From positions 186,001-250,000 of the forward strand of contig CBDCIS010000004.1 in the NCBI GenBank assembly GCA_965217565.1: a stretch of 64,000 bases of DNA, given 5' to 3'. Origin of the DNA: CBDCIS01 sp965217565 (GTDB taxonomy: Bacteria > Chloroflexota > Dehalococcoidia > Lucifugimonadales > CATOSD01). The translations under genes and the position numbers were made by a program. The notes beneath the pieces are model-generated. The model saw nothing but the letters and a program-made list of their open reading frames with translations, was not told the DNA's origin and ran no database searches. Of the stretch, positions 15,551 to 24,453 are shown in pieces. Numbering within the stretch: the stretch's first letter is position 1; every line of letters starts with the position of its first letter.

Positions 15551-17065
15551 CTACGTTGTGGATACCAAGCGAGCGCTCCCGCCGGTGGACGCTTCATCCC
15601 GCAAGGCTTTCCCGCCCCTGAAGCAGGACAATACCAGGGCGATGCAATTGAGACCCAGCATTGCGAGGTAGGCGGTTCGCAGTCCCTGGGTGAAGGCGCT
15701 CTTCACTCCCTCGCCTCCGCTTGCCGCCGAGGTCACGGCGTCCAGGCTGGGCTCGTAGCCCAACGACCCCATGACGGCGGTGACTATAGATGTTACCACA
15801 GCGATACCTATGACGCTGGCGCCCGTGCGCATAAGGGTCATGAACGCCGTGGCGACCCCGTACCTGGACCGTTCCACGGCGCTCAACACGGCGCTCGAAT
15901 TCGGGGAGTAGAAGAAGCCCATGCCAATGCTCTGCGTGAACAGGGCGCCAATCACCCGCCAAAGGGGGGTGTGGTCTCCCAGAGTAGCGAGTCCGAACAG
16001 CCCGACGCCAATCACCACAAGGCTCCCGATGGCGAACCTCTGCCAACCGTACCTGTCCGACAGACGCCCCGCTATCGGCCCTGCGATGGCAAAGCACAGC
16101 GCGGAAGGCCCGAGCAGGAGGCCCGCCTCCGCTGGCGAGTAGCCGCGCACGCCCTGGAGAAAGAAGGGCATCAGGAAGAATACGGATGTCCCCGACATGA
16201 AGGTCAGGAAGCTGGCCGCGCTGCCAAGCGTGAACAGCCTGCGCTTGAACAGTTCCAGGGAGAGCATGGGCTCCGGAGCGCGCGACTCCCACCAGATGAA
16301 GACGCCCAGCAACGCGACCACAGCTCCGAACGTGGCAATAGCCAGCGGGGAGAGCCAACCTAGGAGGTGGGCGTTGGTTACCACGAGAAGCAGTATGGAC
16401 AGCGCCGCCGCCGAGAGAGTCGCGCCCAACCAGTCGAACCTGGAGACGCCGGCCGAGTTGGGGTCGCCCGCAGCGGCGCGCACTCTTCCCTCGAGCACCA
16501 GCAGAGCGCCGACAATCGACACCACTCCGAGAGGCGCGCCGAGGAAGAAGGCCGAACGCCATCCGAGCAGACCGACGACGGTGCCTCCAACCATGGGGCC
16601 GGCGATGGCTCCCGACCCAACCGTAGTCATGAGGAGGCCTATGACCTTGCCGCGCTCGCTACCGGAGAAAGAGGTGGTTACGATCGCCATGGCATTGGCC
16701 TGTATCATTGCCGCGCCCGCCCCTTGCAGCCCCTTGAAAAGGATTATCGCGCTCAGGGAGTTGGACAACCCGGCGAGAATGGCGGTGATGACGAATATCG
16801 TAAAGCCCGCCACGTACACCCGCTTCCGGCCAACAATGTCCGACATGCGGCCCACCGGCAGGAGCAACGAACTGGTCGTCAGCATGTATCCCAGCGTCAC
16901 CCACTGCACGGTAGGAATAGGGGCGTTGAAGTGGTCGGCGATTCGCGGCAGAGCCAGGGAGAGGCTCGACTGGTCCAACACCGAAACGAAGGTGCCCATG
17001 GAGATGGTGGCAAACACCCACCACCTGTAGCTGGAGCGTTGTGCCAGCAGCGCACGCAGCCTCAT
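15551..17065 (-). CDS. DHA2-type MFS exporter (second of tandem pair)
   Basis: The 504-residue protein is a close paralogue of the one encoded immediately downstream. It shares 'SVLDQSSLSLALPRIADHF', 'GRMSDIVGRKRVYVAG' (motif A) and 'VGSGAIAGPMVGGTV' (motif C), and 14 predicted hydrophobic helices. The shared order of motifs and the late segment 'LGYEPSL' in both indicate tandem duplication. It probably exports small amphipathic compounds. Its own upstream region has no clear ribosome site. The two genes lie 12 bases apart and are probably one operon. Confidence 0.9.
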   Translation of the reverse strand: MRLRALLAQRSSYRWWVFATISMGTFVSVLDQSSLSLALPRIADHFNAPIPTVQWVTLGYMLTTSSLLLPVGRMSDIVGRKRVYVAGFTIFVITAILAGLSNSLSAIILFKGLQGAGAAMIQANAMAIVTTSFSGSERGKVIGLLMTTVGSGAIAGPMVGGTVVGLLGWRSAFFLGAPLGVVSIVGALLVLEGRVRAAAGDPNSAGVSRFDWLGATLSAAALSILLLVVTNAHLLGWLSPLAIATFGAVVALLGVFIWWESRAPEPMLSLELFKRRLFTLGSAASFLTFMSGTSVFFLMPFFLQGVRGYSPAEAGLLLGPSALCFAIAGPIAGRLSDRYGWQRFAIGSLVVIGVGLFGLATLGDHTPLWRVIGALFTQSIGMGFFYSPNSSAVLSAVERSRYGVATAFMTLMRTGASVIGIAVVTSIVTAVMGSLGYEPSLDAVTSAASGGEGVKSAFTQGLRTAYLAMLGLNCIALVLSCFRGGKALRDEASTGGSARLVSTT

Positions 17066-17111
17066 GTGACTGCTAGGAGAGACCCGGCTTCGGCACGGGG
17101 GCCATGCGTCA

Positions 17112-17468
17112 TCACGGCTGAAGGAGCCGCCTCAGCACGTGCCGCCGGTTGGTGGTGTAGGGCCTGACCTCGCCCGGCCAACGGCCCTGGTCAACAGCGT
17201 CGGCCCAGGCATCGCTGGTAAGCACCTCGGGGCTTTCGATTTCGTACACGGCGCTGAACTTGGGCTCGTCCTCGACCACGATGGCGCGGCGTTCTCCGCC
17301 CATGATCATCGTCAGCTCCTGCGTCTTGAATCGCGCTATGGAGATGACGCCGGGCACCGCCTGGAGAAGCGGCACATGCTCCGTATCGTACACCTCATTG
17401 AACAGGTCTTCCTTGTCGGGTTGCACGTCCATGCTGGCGGTGAACACGTACTTGGTCTGAAACGGCAT
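17112..17468 (-). CDS. EthD-like dimeric alpha/beta-barrel protein
   Basis: The 118-residue protein begins 'KYVFTASMDVQPDKEDLFNEVYDTEHVPLL', cited as residues about 5-34, which matches the first strand and helix of dimeric alpha/beta-barrel proteins (EthD/DUF4286-like). 'EVYDTEHVP' and the following 'VPGVISIARF' are characteristic of this fold. AGGAGG lies 9 bases before ATG 17468. Proteins of this type are monooxygenase-like, isomerase-like or simple binding proteins, frequently near catabolic genes. It is transcribed toward the exporters, with a 46-base gap, so co-transcription is possible. Confidence 0.72.
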   Translation of the reverse strand: MPFQTKYVFTASMDVQPDKEDLFNEVYDTEHVPLLQAVPGVISIARFKTQELTMIMGGERRAIVVEDEPKFSAVYEIESPEVLTSDAWADAVDQGRWPGEVRPYTTNRRHVLRRLLQP

Positions 17469-17618
17469 TTCGCAAATCCTCCTTTGATGTTGCAGTTGGC
17501 GGTTCGCAGGTGATTATAGCAGGGATTACGGGTTCGGATTGGCCGTGCCTTGACATGCTTGCGCGGGACACTACAATGGTTCGCAGTGGAAGGCATCAAC
17601 CCTTGTGGAGGAAGGCTT

Positions 17619-18809
17619 ATGATTACCAAGTTCGGAACGCTGTTCGCGGGCCACGTGGACATAGAAAACATGGGACTGGTGGGAACCCCGGTCAACGACC
17701 GGTGGCTGTCGGACGAGCATCTGGCCGGTGTGTTCGACAAGTCGCTGGCCATGGCGGAACTCATGGACCGGGTGGGCTACGATACGCTGTGGTTCGCGGA
17801 GCATCACTTTCAGCGAGAGGGCTACGAGTGCATCCCCAACATCCTGATGCTGGCCGTGCATCTCGCCCACCTGACCAAGCGGCTGAAGTACGGCTGCGGC
17901 TTCAACATCGCCCCCATGTGGCATCCGCTGCGCATGGCGGAGGACTTCGCCACGGCGGACGTACTGACCGGAGGCCGCGTCATCTTCGGCGTGGGCCGAG
18001 GGTACCACACGCGCGAGGTGGAGGTCTTTGGCGCGCCGATGATGGACGCCGACGCCAACCGCGAGCTCTTCGAGGAGCAGGTGGACATCATCTTCAAGGC
18101 GTTCAACGAGGCGTCGTTCTCGCATCACGGAAAGCACTACGATATTCCCCCCGACGTTCCATATCGCGGGTACGACCTCAAGGAGATAACCCTGGTTCCT
18201 CGCCCGCTGAACCTGCCGGTGGAGTGTTGGCAGCCTATCGTCAGCGCGAGCGAGCGCGGGTTGAACTTCATGGCAAAGCACGGAATCAAGGGCATCATCG
18301 GCGGCGGAGCCGCATCCGGCGGCGCGCAGGATCAGGTGGTTCACGCCTGGCAGGACACCCTGGCCAAGCATGGGCGGGAGACCGAGCTCGGCGGAGATCT
18401 CATCATGGGCGTGTCGTTCCACATCGCCGAAACGCAGGAGAAGGCCATTGACGAGGCGCGAACCTACTTCGAGGAGAACATGAAGATGTTCGCCCCGCTG
18501 GGTTTCGTGCGCGGGCTCAGCGATGAGCAGTTGGACGCGCTGGGCGACCCCAAACGGGCGCCGTTCGCCGGGCTGCCCACGCTGGAGCAGGCGGTCGAGT
18601 CCGGCTCGTGGCTGTGCGGCCCGCCCGAGCTGATAGCGGAGAAGCTCATGCAAATCCAGGAGCGGTATCCGGGGATAGAAGAAGTGAACATGGGCAACGT
18701 CATCGGTACACCACAAAGAGTTATCCTGGAGCAACTGGACTGGTTCGCCAGGGACGTCATGCCGGCGTTCAAGGGCAAGGTAGCGGCCACGGCCACCGCG
18801 AACGACTAG
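17619..18809 (+). CDS. LLM-class (luciferase-like) flavin-dependent oxidoreductase
   Basis: The protein has 396 residues. ATG 17619 is chosen for GGAGGAAGG upstream; the frame from 17550 has no site. It is a luciferase-like monooxygenase barrel: 'VGYDTLWFAEHHFQREG' near residue 50, 'GCGFNIAPMWHPLRMAEDFATAD', cited as residues about 91-113, and 'GRVIFGVGRGYHTREVEVFG'. 'LCGPPELIAEKL' near the C terminus is another family block. These enzymes use reduced FMN or F420 to oxidise organic substrates; which cofactor cannot be decided. It is divergent from the EthD-like gene, which could point to a shared catabolic theme. Confidence 0.92.
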   Translation: MITKFGTLFAGHVDIENMGLVGTPVNDRWLSDEHLAGVFDKSLAMAELMDRVGYDTLWFAEHHFQREGYECIPNILMLAVHLAHLTKRLKYGCGFNIAPMWHPLRMAEDFATADVLTGGRVIFGVGRGYHTREVEVFGAPMMDADANRELFEEQVDIIFKAFNEASFSHHGKHYDIPPDVPYRGYDLKEITLVPRPLNLPVECWQPIVSASERGLNFMAKHGIKGIIGGGAASGGAQDQVVHAWQDTLAKHGRETELGGDLIMGVSFHIAETQEKAIDEARTYFEENMKMFAPLGFVRGLSDEQLDALGDPKRAPFAGLPTLEQAVESGSWLCGPPELIAEKLMQIQERYPGIEEVNMGNVIGTPQRVILEQLDWFARDVMPAFKGKVAATATAND

Positions 18810-18846
18810 GCGCTCTCAGCGTGTGTAAAGAACATCAGGAGCCCAG

Positions 18847-18961
18847 GGCCTTTCCAAAGTCACGACTTTCGGCTTTGCCCTCCAACCGTCGTTCCCGCGA
18901 AAGCGGGGACCCAGAGCAAGGATGCCCGTGAAATGTCGATAACATCGACTTTGGAAAGGCC
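18847..18961. repeat. MITE-like element with perfect 15-bp terminal inverted repeats
   Basis: GGCCTTTCCAAAGTC (18847-18861) and GACTTTGGAAAGGCC (18947-18961) are perfect inverted repeats bounding 115 bp. Inside is the family B hairpin (18891-18910, GAAA loop, 'gttcccgcgaaagcgggga'). It has no coding capacity. The rest of 18810-19139 shows no gene; an upstream region for the binding-protein gene is expected there, but no strong promoter is visible. Confidence 0.65.
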
Positions 18962-19139
18962 GTGTCAAGAGACTCTACCCAGTGGAATTAAACTGGCGTA
19001 TCGTGTACCGTTCTCTGGTTGGCTTGAAAGTGACATTGAAGCCCATAGGCTGGTAGTCGTTTGACGCACTCTGGCGTTTCCGGATGGCAATGCTCAGAAA
19101 CCTAGTCTGCGCATATTCCCTCATCATAAGGAGATGGAG

Positions 19140-20954
19140 ATGATAGGACTGAAGGCGTTAGCAGGATTGCTTGTCGGTATCGTAGTTCTGGCGCTGGCTT
19201 GCAGCTCGGCGACACCCACTGCACCGCAGCAGCCCCAGCTGCCTGAGCAGGCCGCCCCTGCCCAGACTGGACAACAGGCGGCCGCGGCTGCCCCGGCAGC
19301 GCCCCAACAGCCCGCGCCCGCCGCGCCCGCCGCGACTGCCATCCCGCTGGACGTGCAGCCTGCCCCGGCAGTGGCGGCCATTCCCGCGAGGCCACCCAGG
19401 GCACTTCCGACGCCGGCGTCGGAAGGCGTAGCAAGGTTCGGCGGCAACCTGCGCTGGATAGCCCAGGGGAGCGTCGCGTCGCTGGACCCCCATGTGACCT
19501 CCGCTGCCGTGACGCTAACTTTCGGGTACAACTTGTACGACACTCTCGTGTCCTGGGATGAGGGGGGCGCGCTTCAGCCCCAGATGCTGTCGGACTGGTC
19601 TGTGGAGGATGGTGGCAAGAAGTTCGTGTTCACGCTCAGGGACAACCAGATGTTCCACAACGGCGACGCCGTAACGTCGGACGACGTGATAGCGTCGATG
19701 CATCGGTGGCGAGAGAAGTCCGCCTATGGGTCCTTCTTCAATGACGCGCTCGAGGGATTTACGAAAATAGACGACAAGCAGTTCTCCGCCACGTTCAACG
19801 AGCCGGTGGGTATATTCCTGCAGGGGCTGGGCATTCCCACCGCTTCCTACCCTGTCATCATGCCGGAGAGCGTTGCGGCAACCCCGTCCTCCGAACTTGT
19901 GAACGACCACACTGGCTCCGGCCCCTTCCAGCTAGTGGAGTGGGACCTGGGCAACAGGATAATTGTGGAGAAGTTCCAGGACTATACCCCTCGCGACGAA
20001 TCGCCCAGCTTCCTCGCAGGCGGCAAGGTCGCCTACCTGGACGAACTCGAAATGCTTGAGGTACCCGACCAACAAACCAGGGTTGCTGCCCTGATAACGG
20101 GCGAAGTGGACTTCCTGGACATCATGTCGCTTGACTTCTACGACCAGCTGAACAACAACCCCAAGGTCGAGGTTGCAATCGGCAAGCCGGGCTCTCAGCC
20201 CATCTTCTTTTTCAACAAGGCAGCACCACCTTTCGACCACACTCCCAACGGTCTGCTGATGCGCCAGGCTATGCAGGCGCTCACCAACGCTGAGGAGATT
20301 ATGCAGGGCTACGGGCCGTCCGACCTGTGGTCAACTTGCTCCTCGTTGTGGTCGTGCGGCACGTACTTCGCCAACGAGGTGGTTCCTGAGAAGTACAGCA
20401 TGAACAATGTGGAACTGGCCAAACAGCTCCTAGACCAGGCGGGCTACGACGGCGAGCCGATAACCTTGCTCGACCCCGCGGACTACCCCACCATCCACCC
20501 CATTTCCATTGTGCTAAACGAGCAGCTCAAGAGGGCCGGGATAAACGTTGACTACCGGGTGGTTGACTGGGCGACCGAGGTTCAGTTAATCCTCGCGCCA
20601 CGCGACTCCACCGCTGTCAACGAGTGGCACATAGCGCCCACCTGGATGAGCAGCTGGGCCTTTCTCCCACTGGCCAATGGCGCCCTCAGAAAGGATAGCC
20701 TGGGATACTACGACAGCCCCGCCATGGAGGAGTTGAGGGCGCAATTCTCGCGCGAGTCCGACCTGGCAGAGCTGAAGAAGATAACCGATGAGATGCAGAG
20801 GGTCTTTTTCGCCGAGGTGCCGTACGTGCATCTCGGGAACTTCTTCCAGCTGCGGGCCATGAACAAAGACCTGGATGGCCTGATTGCCTCACCAGTTGGG
20901 GGTTTCTACGCCGTGGGACTCTACTGGGAGGACCCGGCGCGGCGCGGCCAGTAG
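19140..20954 (+). CDS. ABC transporter substrate-binding lipoprotein (family 5, peptide type)
   Basis: The protein has 604 residues. ATG 19140 is preferred over ATG 19134 because AAGGAG is then 6 bases upstream. A lipoprotein signal ends in the lipobox 'LALAC' with the modified Cys at 21. A Pro/Ala/Gln-rich linker of ~75 residues precedes the binding domain. Family-5 features are 'GNLRWIAQGSVASLDPHV', 'FTLRDNQMFHNGDAVTSDDV' and 'AMQALTNAEEIMQGYG'. It would capture peptides or other solutes for the two permeases downstream (142-base gap). The ligand is not predictable. Confidence 0.92.
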   Translation: MIGLKALAGLLVGIVVLALACSSATPTAPQQPQLPEQAAPAQTGQQAAAAAPAAPQQPAPAAPAATAIPLDVQPAPAVAAIPARPPRALPTPASEGVARFGGNLRWIAQGSVASLDPHVTSAAVTLTFGYNLYDTLVSWDEGGALQPQMLSDWSVEDGGKKFVFTLRDNQMFHNGDAVTSDDVIASMHRWREKSAYGSFFNDALEGFTKIDDKQFSATFNEPVGIFLQGLGIPTASYPVIMPESVAATPSSELVNDHTGSGPFQLVEWDLGNRIIVEKFQDYTPRDESPSFLAGGKVAYLDELEMLEVPDQQTRVAALITGEVDFLDIMSLDFYDQLNNNPKVEVAIGKPGSQPIFFFNKAAPPFDHTPNGLLMRQAMQALTNAEEIMQGYGPSDLWSTCSSLWSCGTYFANEVVPEKYSMNNVELAKQLLDQAGYDGEPITLLDPADYPTIHPISIVLNEQLKRAGINVDYRVVDWATEVQLILAPRDSTAVNEWHIAPTWMSSWAFLPLANGALRKDSLGYYDSPAMEELRAQFSRESDLAELKKITDEMQRVFFAEVPYVHLGNFFQLRAMNKDLDGLIASPVGGFYAVGLYWEDPARRGQ

Positions 20955-20984
20955 CCATCTACCCTTTCTCGATTCGTGGGCGTT

Positions 20985-21060
20985 CGATGCCCCCTCTCCC
21001 TGGAGAGAGGGTTGGCGTGAGTGTGAAGTTCGCTCTCGGCGGGAGAGGGCCGGTTACCCC
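20985..21060. repeat. Intergenic palindromic repeat
   Basis: 'ccctctccctggagagaggg' at about 20992-21011 is a near-perfect palindrome, followed by 'gcgggagagggcc'. It lies between the binding-protein and permease genes and could trim the 3' end of the first message, lowering permease expression relative to the binding protein. This is inference from position. Confidence 0.45.
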
Positions 21061-21096
21061 ACCGGCTTCATACACCTGTCAGGGGGAAGGTGAGTA

Positions 21097-22056
21097 TTGA
21101 AGGCGTACATAGTGCGCAGGCTCCTGGCAACCATACCAGTGCTGATTGTGGTGGCGCTGTTCACGTTCACGCTGCTGCGGATTGTCCCCGGAGACCCCGC
21201 CGCGGTGCTGGCTGGGCACGAGGCCACGATCGAGGACGTCGAGATCATCCGGACCAGGCTCGGCCTGGACAGGCCGTTGCCGGTCCAGCTCGGCGCGTGG
21301 ATAGGCCAACTGTTGCGCGGCGACCTGGGCAACTCCATACGCAAGTCCGACGAACCGGTGATGAGCCTGATTGCCGGGCGTGCGGAGCCAACGCTGTCCC
21401 TGGCCTTAATCACGGAGACGGCGGCGGTGCTTATAGCGGTGCCCCTAGGTGTGCTCGCCGCGTGGAAGGCAAACTCGTGGATAGATAGGTCGGTGATGGT
21501 CATCGCGGCAGTGGGCTTCTCCGTGCCTGTCTTCTGGCTGGGGTTCATACTCATCTGGATCTTCGGCCTGTGGTCGTTCGGCCTCGACTTCCCCCTGCTG
21601 CCTGTGGCCGGATACTCGCCTCTTGGCGAGGGCGTGGTAGAATATGCGAAGCATCTCATCCTTCCGGCGTTCACGCTGGGCCTGGTGCTCATAGCGCTCA
21701 TCGCGCGCATGACGCGGGCGAGCATGTTGGAGATATTGAAAGAAGACTACGTGCGAACGGCCCGGGCCAAGGGGATAACCGAGAACTTGGTGTTGATTCG
21801 GCACGCTCTCAGAAACGCCTCGCTGCCCATCATCACTGTGATTGGGCTGGGGGTGGCCGCGCTGCTTTCGGGTGCGGTCGTCACCGAGAGCGTGTTCGCG
21901 ATTCCCGGCATGGGGAGGCTCGCGGTGGACGCGATAGTCGCCAGGGACTACCCGGTTATTCAGGGCCTGATCATCGTGCTGGCAACCATCTACGTGTTCA
22001 TCAACCTGGCTGTCGACATCATCTATGCCTACCTGGACCCCAGGATCAGGTACTGA
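21097..22056 (+). CDS. Peptide-type ABC transporter permease (DppB-like)
   Basis: The 319-residue protein is an inner-membrane permease of the DppB/OppB type with about six hydrophobic helices. It starts at TTG 21097 (AAGGTGAG upstream) with 'KAYIVRRLLATIPVLIVVAL', the typical first helix. 'RIVPGDPAAVLAG' follows in the periplasmic loop. The EAA-type coupling loop is 'VRTARAKGITENLVLIRHAL'. The stop overlaps the start of the next permease (TGATG). It would form the pore together with the DppC-like protein, but needs ATPases not encoded nearby. Confidence 0.92.
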   Translation: MKAYIVRRLLATIPVLIVVALFTFTLLRIVPGDPAAVLAGHEATIEDVEIIRTRLGLDRPLPVQLGAWIGQLLRGDLGNSIRKSDEPVMSLIAGRAEPTLSLALITETAAVLIAVPLGVLAAWKANSWIDRSVMVIAAVGFSVPVFWLGFILIWIFGLWSFGLDFPLLPVAGYSPLGEGVVEYAKHLILPAFTLGLVLIALIARMTRASMLEILKEDYVRTARAKGITENLVLIRHALRNASLPIITVIGLGVAALLSGAVVTESVFAIPGMGRLAVDAIVARDYPVIQGLIIVLATIYVFINLAVDIIYAYLDPRIRY

Positions 22057-22958
22057 TGGCCCGCACGACAGGAGACTCCATCGGTATGGGCGGACGGGCC
22101 GCCATCCCCAGGTCGGGAGGCTGGCTTAAGGCGGCGCGGCGCCTGGCCAGCCGCCAGCCCAGCATGGCGACTGGCATTGTGATCATAGTGTTTCTCGCCG
22201 TGATAAGCGTGGCCGCCCCGCTGCTCTCCAGTGGCGACCCCACCGACATCAGCATGGGCACCCGCCTGACCGGGCCTTCGGCCCAGCACTGGTTCGGCTC
22301 CGACGGTTTCGGGCGCGACGTGTACACGAGGTCGCTCTACGGGGGCCGCATCTCCCTGCTGGTAGGCTTCTCCGTGGCGCTGATCGCCATGGCGGCGGGC
22401 GCGATGATAGGCGCGGTGTCCGGGTACTTCCGCAAGGTCGACGCAGTGGTTATGAGGGTGATGGACGGGGTTATGGCGATTCCCACGATATTGTTGGCCA
22501 TCGCGCTCATGGCTATGCTGGGCGCAAGCGTGCAGAACGTCATCATTTCCCTTGCGATTGTGGACACCCCAAGGACGGTAAGGGTAGCGAGAGCATCGGT
22601 GTTGAGTCTCAGGGAGCAGCCATTCATCGAGGCGGCCAGAGTAGTTGGAGCCGGGCCGGCGCGTATCCTGGGGCGTCACATCATTCCAAACCTGCTGGCC
22701 CCACTTGTAGTCATGGGCACCTTCATTGCCGCCTCCGCCGTGCTTACAGAGGCATACCTCAGCTTCCTGGGTGCGGGAACACCCCCTACCATACCAAGTT
22801 GGGGCAACATCATGGCAGAGGGACGGGGCTTCATAAGCAAGGCGATGTGGGTGATTTTCTTCCCCGGTCTCGTGCTGGCAATAGCGGTCACAGCCATCAA
22901 CCTTGCCGGAGACGGACTGCGAGACGTCCTCGATCCAAAGCTGGCCCGCCGAATGTAA
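22056..22958 (+). CDS. Peptide-type ABC transporter permease (DppC-like)
   Basis: The 300-residue protein is a DppC/OppC-type permease. ATG 22056 overlaps the previous stop by one base. After a soluble ~35-residue tail come the N-terminal helix, 'HWFGSDGFGRDVYTRSLYG' (the DppC hallmark), and the coupling loop 'EAARVVGAGPARILGRHIIP'. 'TEAYLSFLGAGTPPTIPSWG' and 'NLAGDGLRDVLDPKL' complete the family pattern. Usually dppD and dppF ATPase genes follow; here the next gene is a PIG-L deacetylase 110 bases on, so the transporter must borrow ATPases from elsewhere or be incomplete. Confidence 0.93.
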   Translation: MARTTGDSIGMGGRAAIPRSGGWLKAARRLASRQPSMATGIVIIVFLAVISVAAPLLSSGDPTDISMGTRLTGPSAQHWFGSDGFGRDVYTRSLYGGRISLLVGFSVALIAMAAGAMIGAVSGYFRKVDAVVMRVMDGVMAIPTILLAIALMAMLGASVQNVIISLAIVDTPRTVRVARASVLSLREQPFIEAARVVGAGPARILGRHIIPNLLAPLVVMGTFIAASAVLTEAYLSFLGAGTPPTIPSWGNIMAEGRGFISKAMWVIFFPGLVLAIAVTAINLAGDGLRDVLDPKLARRM

Positions 22959-23068
22959 TGTAAGAGGATATTGCCGAAGTGCAATGAAGCAGGCAGCGGC
23001 CCCATATCGAGTTATAGGCTCGCGCCAACAAGACAGACAATTGTTTAAGGAGGACTTTAGCCAGGCTT

Positions 23069-23761
23069 ATGGATGAAACAACGAATGTGCTGGTTGTGAC
23101 GCCGCACCCCGACGACGCGGAGGGAGGCGCGGGCGGAACAATCGCCAAATGGACAGCGGAAGGCCGCAATGTGGTTCTTGTCGTGACCACAGACGGCAGG
23201 CACGGCACCAGCGATCGAAACGTAAGACCGGAGGATCTGGCGCAGACGCGGCAGGCCGAACAGCGCAACGCGGCAGCGGCGCTGGGAATCTCCGAGGTGG
23301 TGTTCCTGGGTTTCCCGGACCAGAGCCTCGAGGACACCGCGCAGTTCAGGGAGAAGATAGTCCGCCAGATACGCAGGCACAGGCCGCACACGGTTGTCAC
23401 AATCGACCCCAACCGTCCCTACATAAGACACCGCGACCACATGATGACGGGCCGCGTTACCCTGGACGCCGTATTCCCCTACGCCCGCGACCACCTCGCC
23501 TTCCCGGAGCACCTCGAGGAGGGCCTCGAACCCCACAAGGTTAGAGAGATTTATCTCTGGGGCTCGGAGCAACCCGACACCTTCCTGGACATCACCGACA
23601 CGTTCGAGACCAAGATGAAGGCCCTCTACTGCCACGTGAGCCAGGTTGGGGCGCCCTCCAGCGAGCGTGAGGAGCGTTCAAGGGCGCGGCACGGCGAGGT
23701 GGGGAAGAAGATCGGCGTGGAGCTTGCCGAGCAGTTCAAGCGGATAGAGGTCTGGCGCTAG
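23069..23761 (+). CDS. PIG-L/LmbE family deacetylase
   Basis: The 230-residue protein is a zinc-dependent N-acetyl-sugar deacetylase-like protein. The metal motif is 'VVTPHPDDAEGGAGG' at residues about 9-23, and the second His region is 'PYIRHRDHMMTGRV'. 'VTTDGRHGTSD' and 'ALGISEVVFLGFPDQ' are also family typical. AAGGAGGA lies about 14 bases before ATG 23069, a little far. Substrates in studied relatives include GlcNAc-containing thiols, antibiotics and glycolipids; none is indicated here. It follows the transporter genes in the same direction. Confidence 0.9.
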   Translation: MDETTNVLVVTPHPDDAEGGAGGTIAKWTAEGRNVVLVVTTDGRHGTSDRNVRPEDLAQTRQAEQRNAAAALGISEVVFLGFPDQSLEDTAQFREKIVRQIRRHRPHTVVTIDPNRPYIRHRDHMMTGRVTLDAVFPYARDHLAFPEHLEEGLEPHKVREIYLWGSEQPDTFLDITDTFETKMKALYCHVSQVGAPSSEREERSRARHGEVGKKIGVELAEQFKRIEVWR

Positions 23762-23865
23762 CGCCGACCGCCGCTCCACCGTAGCGAGATTACACCTGTC
23801 TGCGTGGTGAAAAAGAGGGGAGACATGGTCTCTTGCAGATGTGTTGTCTTCCAAGGAGTTTTCCA

Positions 23866-24222
23866 ATGGGAACTTTCGCCGTAGTAATCGAGATAGGCAA
23901 CCCGACTCGGGAGCGGTGGGTGACTCTGGATGCGCTGGTGGATACGGGAGCTACCATGACATCGGCCGCCGCGTCGCTCTTGCGCGAACTGGGCGTAGAA
24001 CCTGTATCAAGGAGGCGGTTCAAGTTTGGGCAGGGTGAAGTGCGGACGATGTAGATAAGCTACACGTGGGTACGCTTCGCAGGCGAGGAGGTCCTGACAC
24101 AGGTGTTGTTCAATGAAGAGGGTTCACAGCCATTGCTTGGAGCGTTGGCGCTCGAAGGCGCGCTCATGGGCGTGGACCCCATTGCGCAGCGGCTAATTCC
24201 GGTGGAGGGCCTGCTGATGTAA
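23866..24222 (+). pseudogene. Retropepsin-like aspartyl protease gene with in-frame amber codon
   Basis: The frame starts at ATG 23866 with AAGGAG 7 bases upstream and would give 118 residues. The aspartic-protease core is 'LDALVDTGATMTSAAASLL' (D-T-G-A), and after the stop the second half continues in the same frame with 'YTWVRFAGEEVLTQVLF', 'PLLGALALEGALMGVDP' and 'RLIPVEGLLM'. Both halves match the small single-domain clan-AA proteases of bacteria. A TAG at 24052-24054 (codon 63) splits them. One substitution would make it sense (GAG, CAG or AAG). Either a fresh pseudogene, readthrough or a sequence error explains this. Confidence 0.75.
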
Positions 24223-24453
24223 GGGGAAATCTCACGGCCGTCCGGCTATTCGAGGTGGGTCACTATGGCATCGGCTAGTGCGGCGATTCCCCCGCGACGC
24301 GCCGTCACTACGCGGCTGTCGCCCTTTCGATTGAAGCGCTAGGACACCTTATGATTGAGAATGGAGCCTCCCTGGATGACGATGACCTCGGACCAGTCGA
24401 GATGTCCCCTGTAGCATCGCTCGTCACGGGCAGTCGCCTTCAAGTAGAGTATT

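Noticed and set aside
17571..18734. 387-codon open frame on the minus strand opposite the LLM oxidoreductase
   Set aside because: The plus-strand protein is a full LLM-family enzyme; the antisense product is unlike any family.
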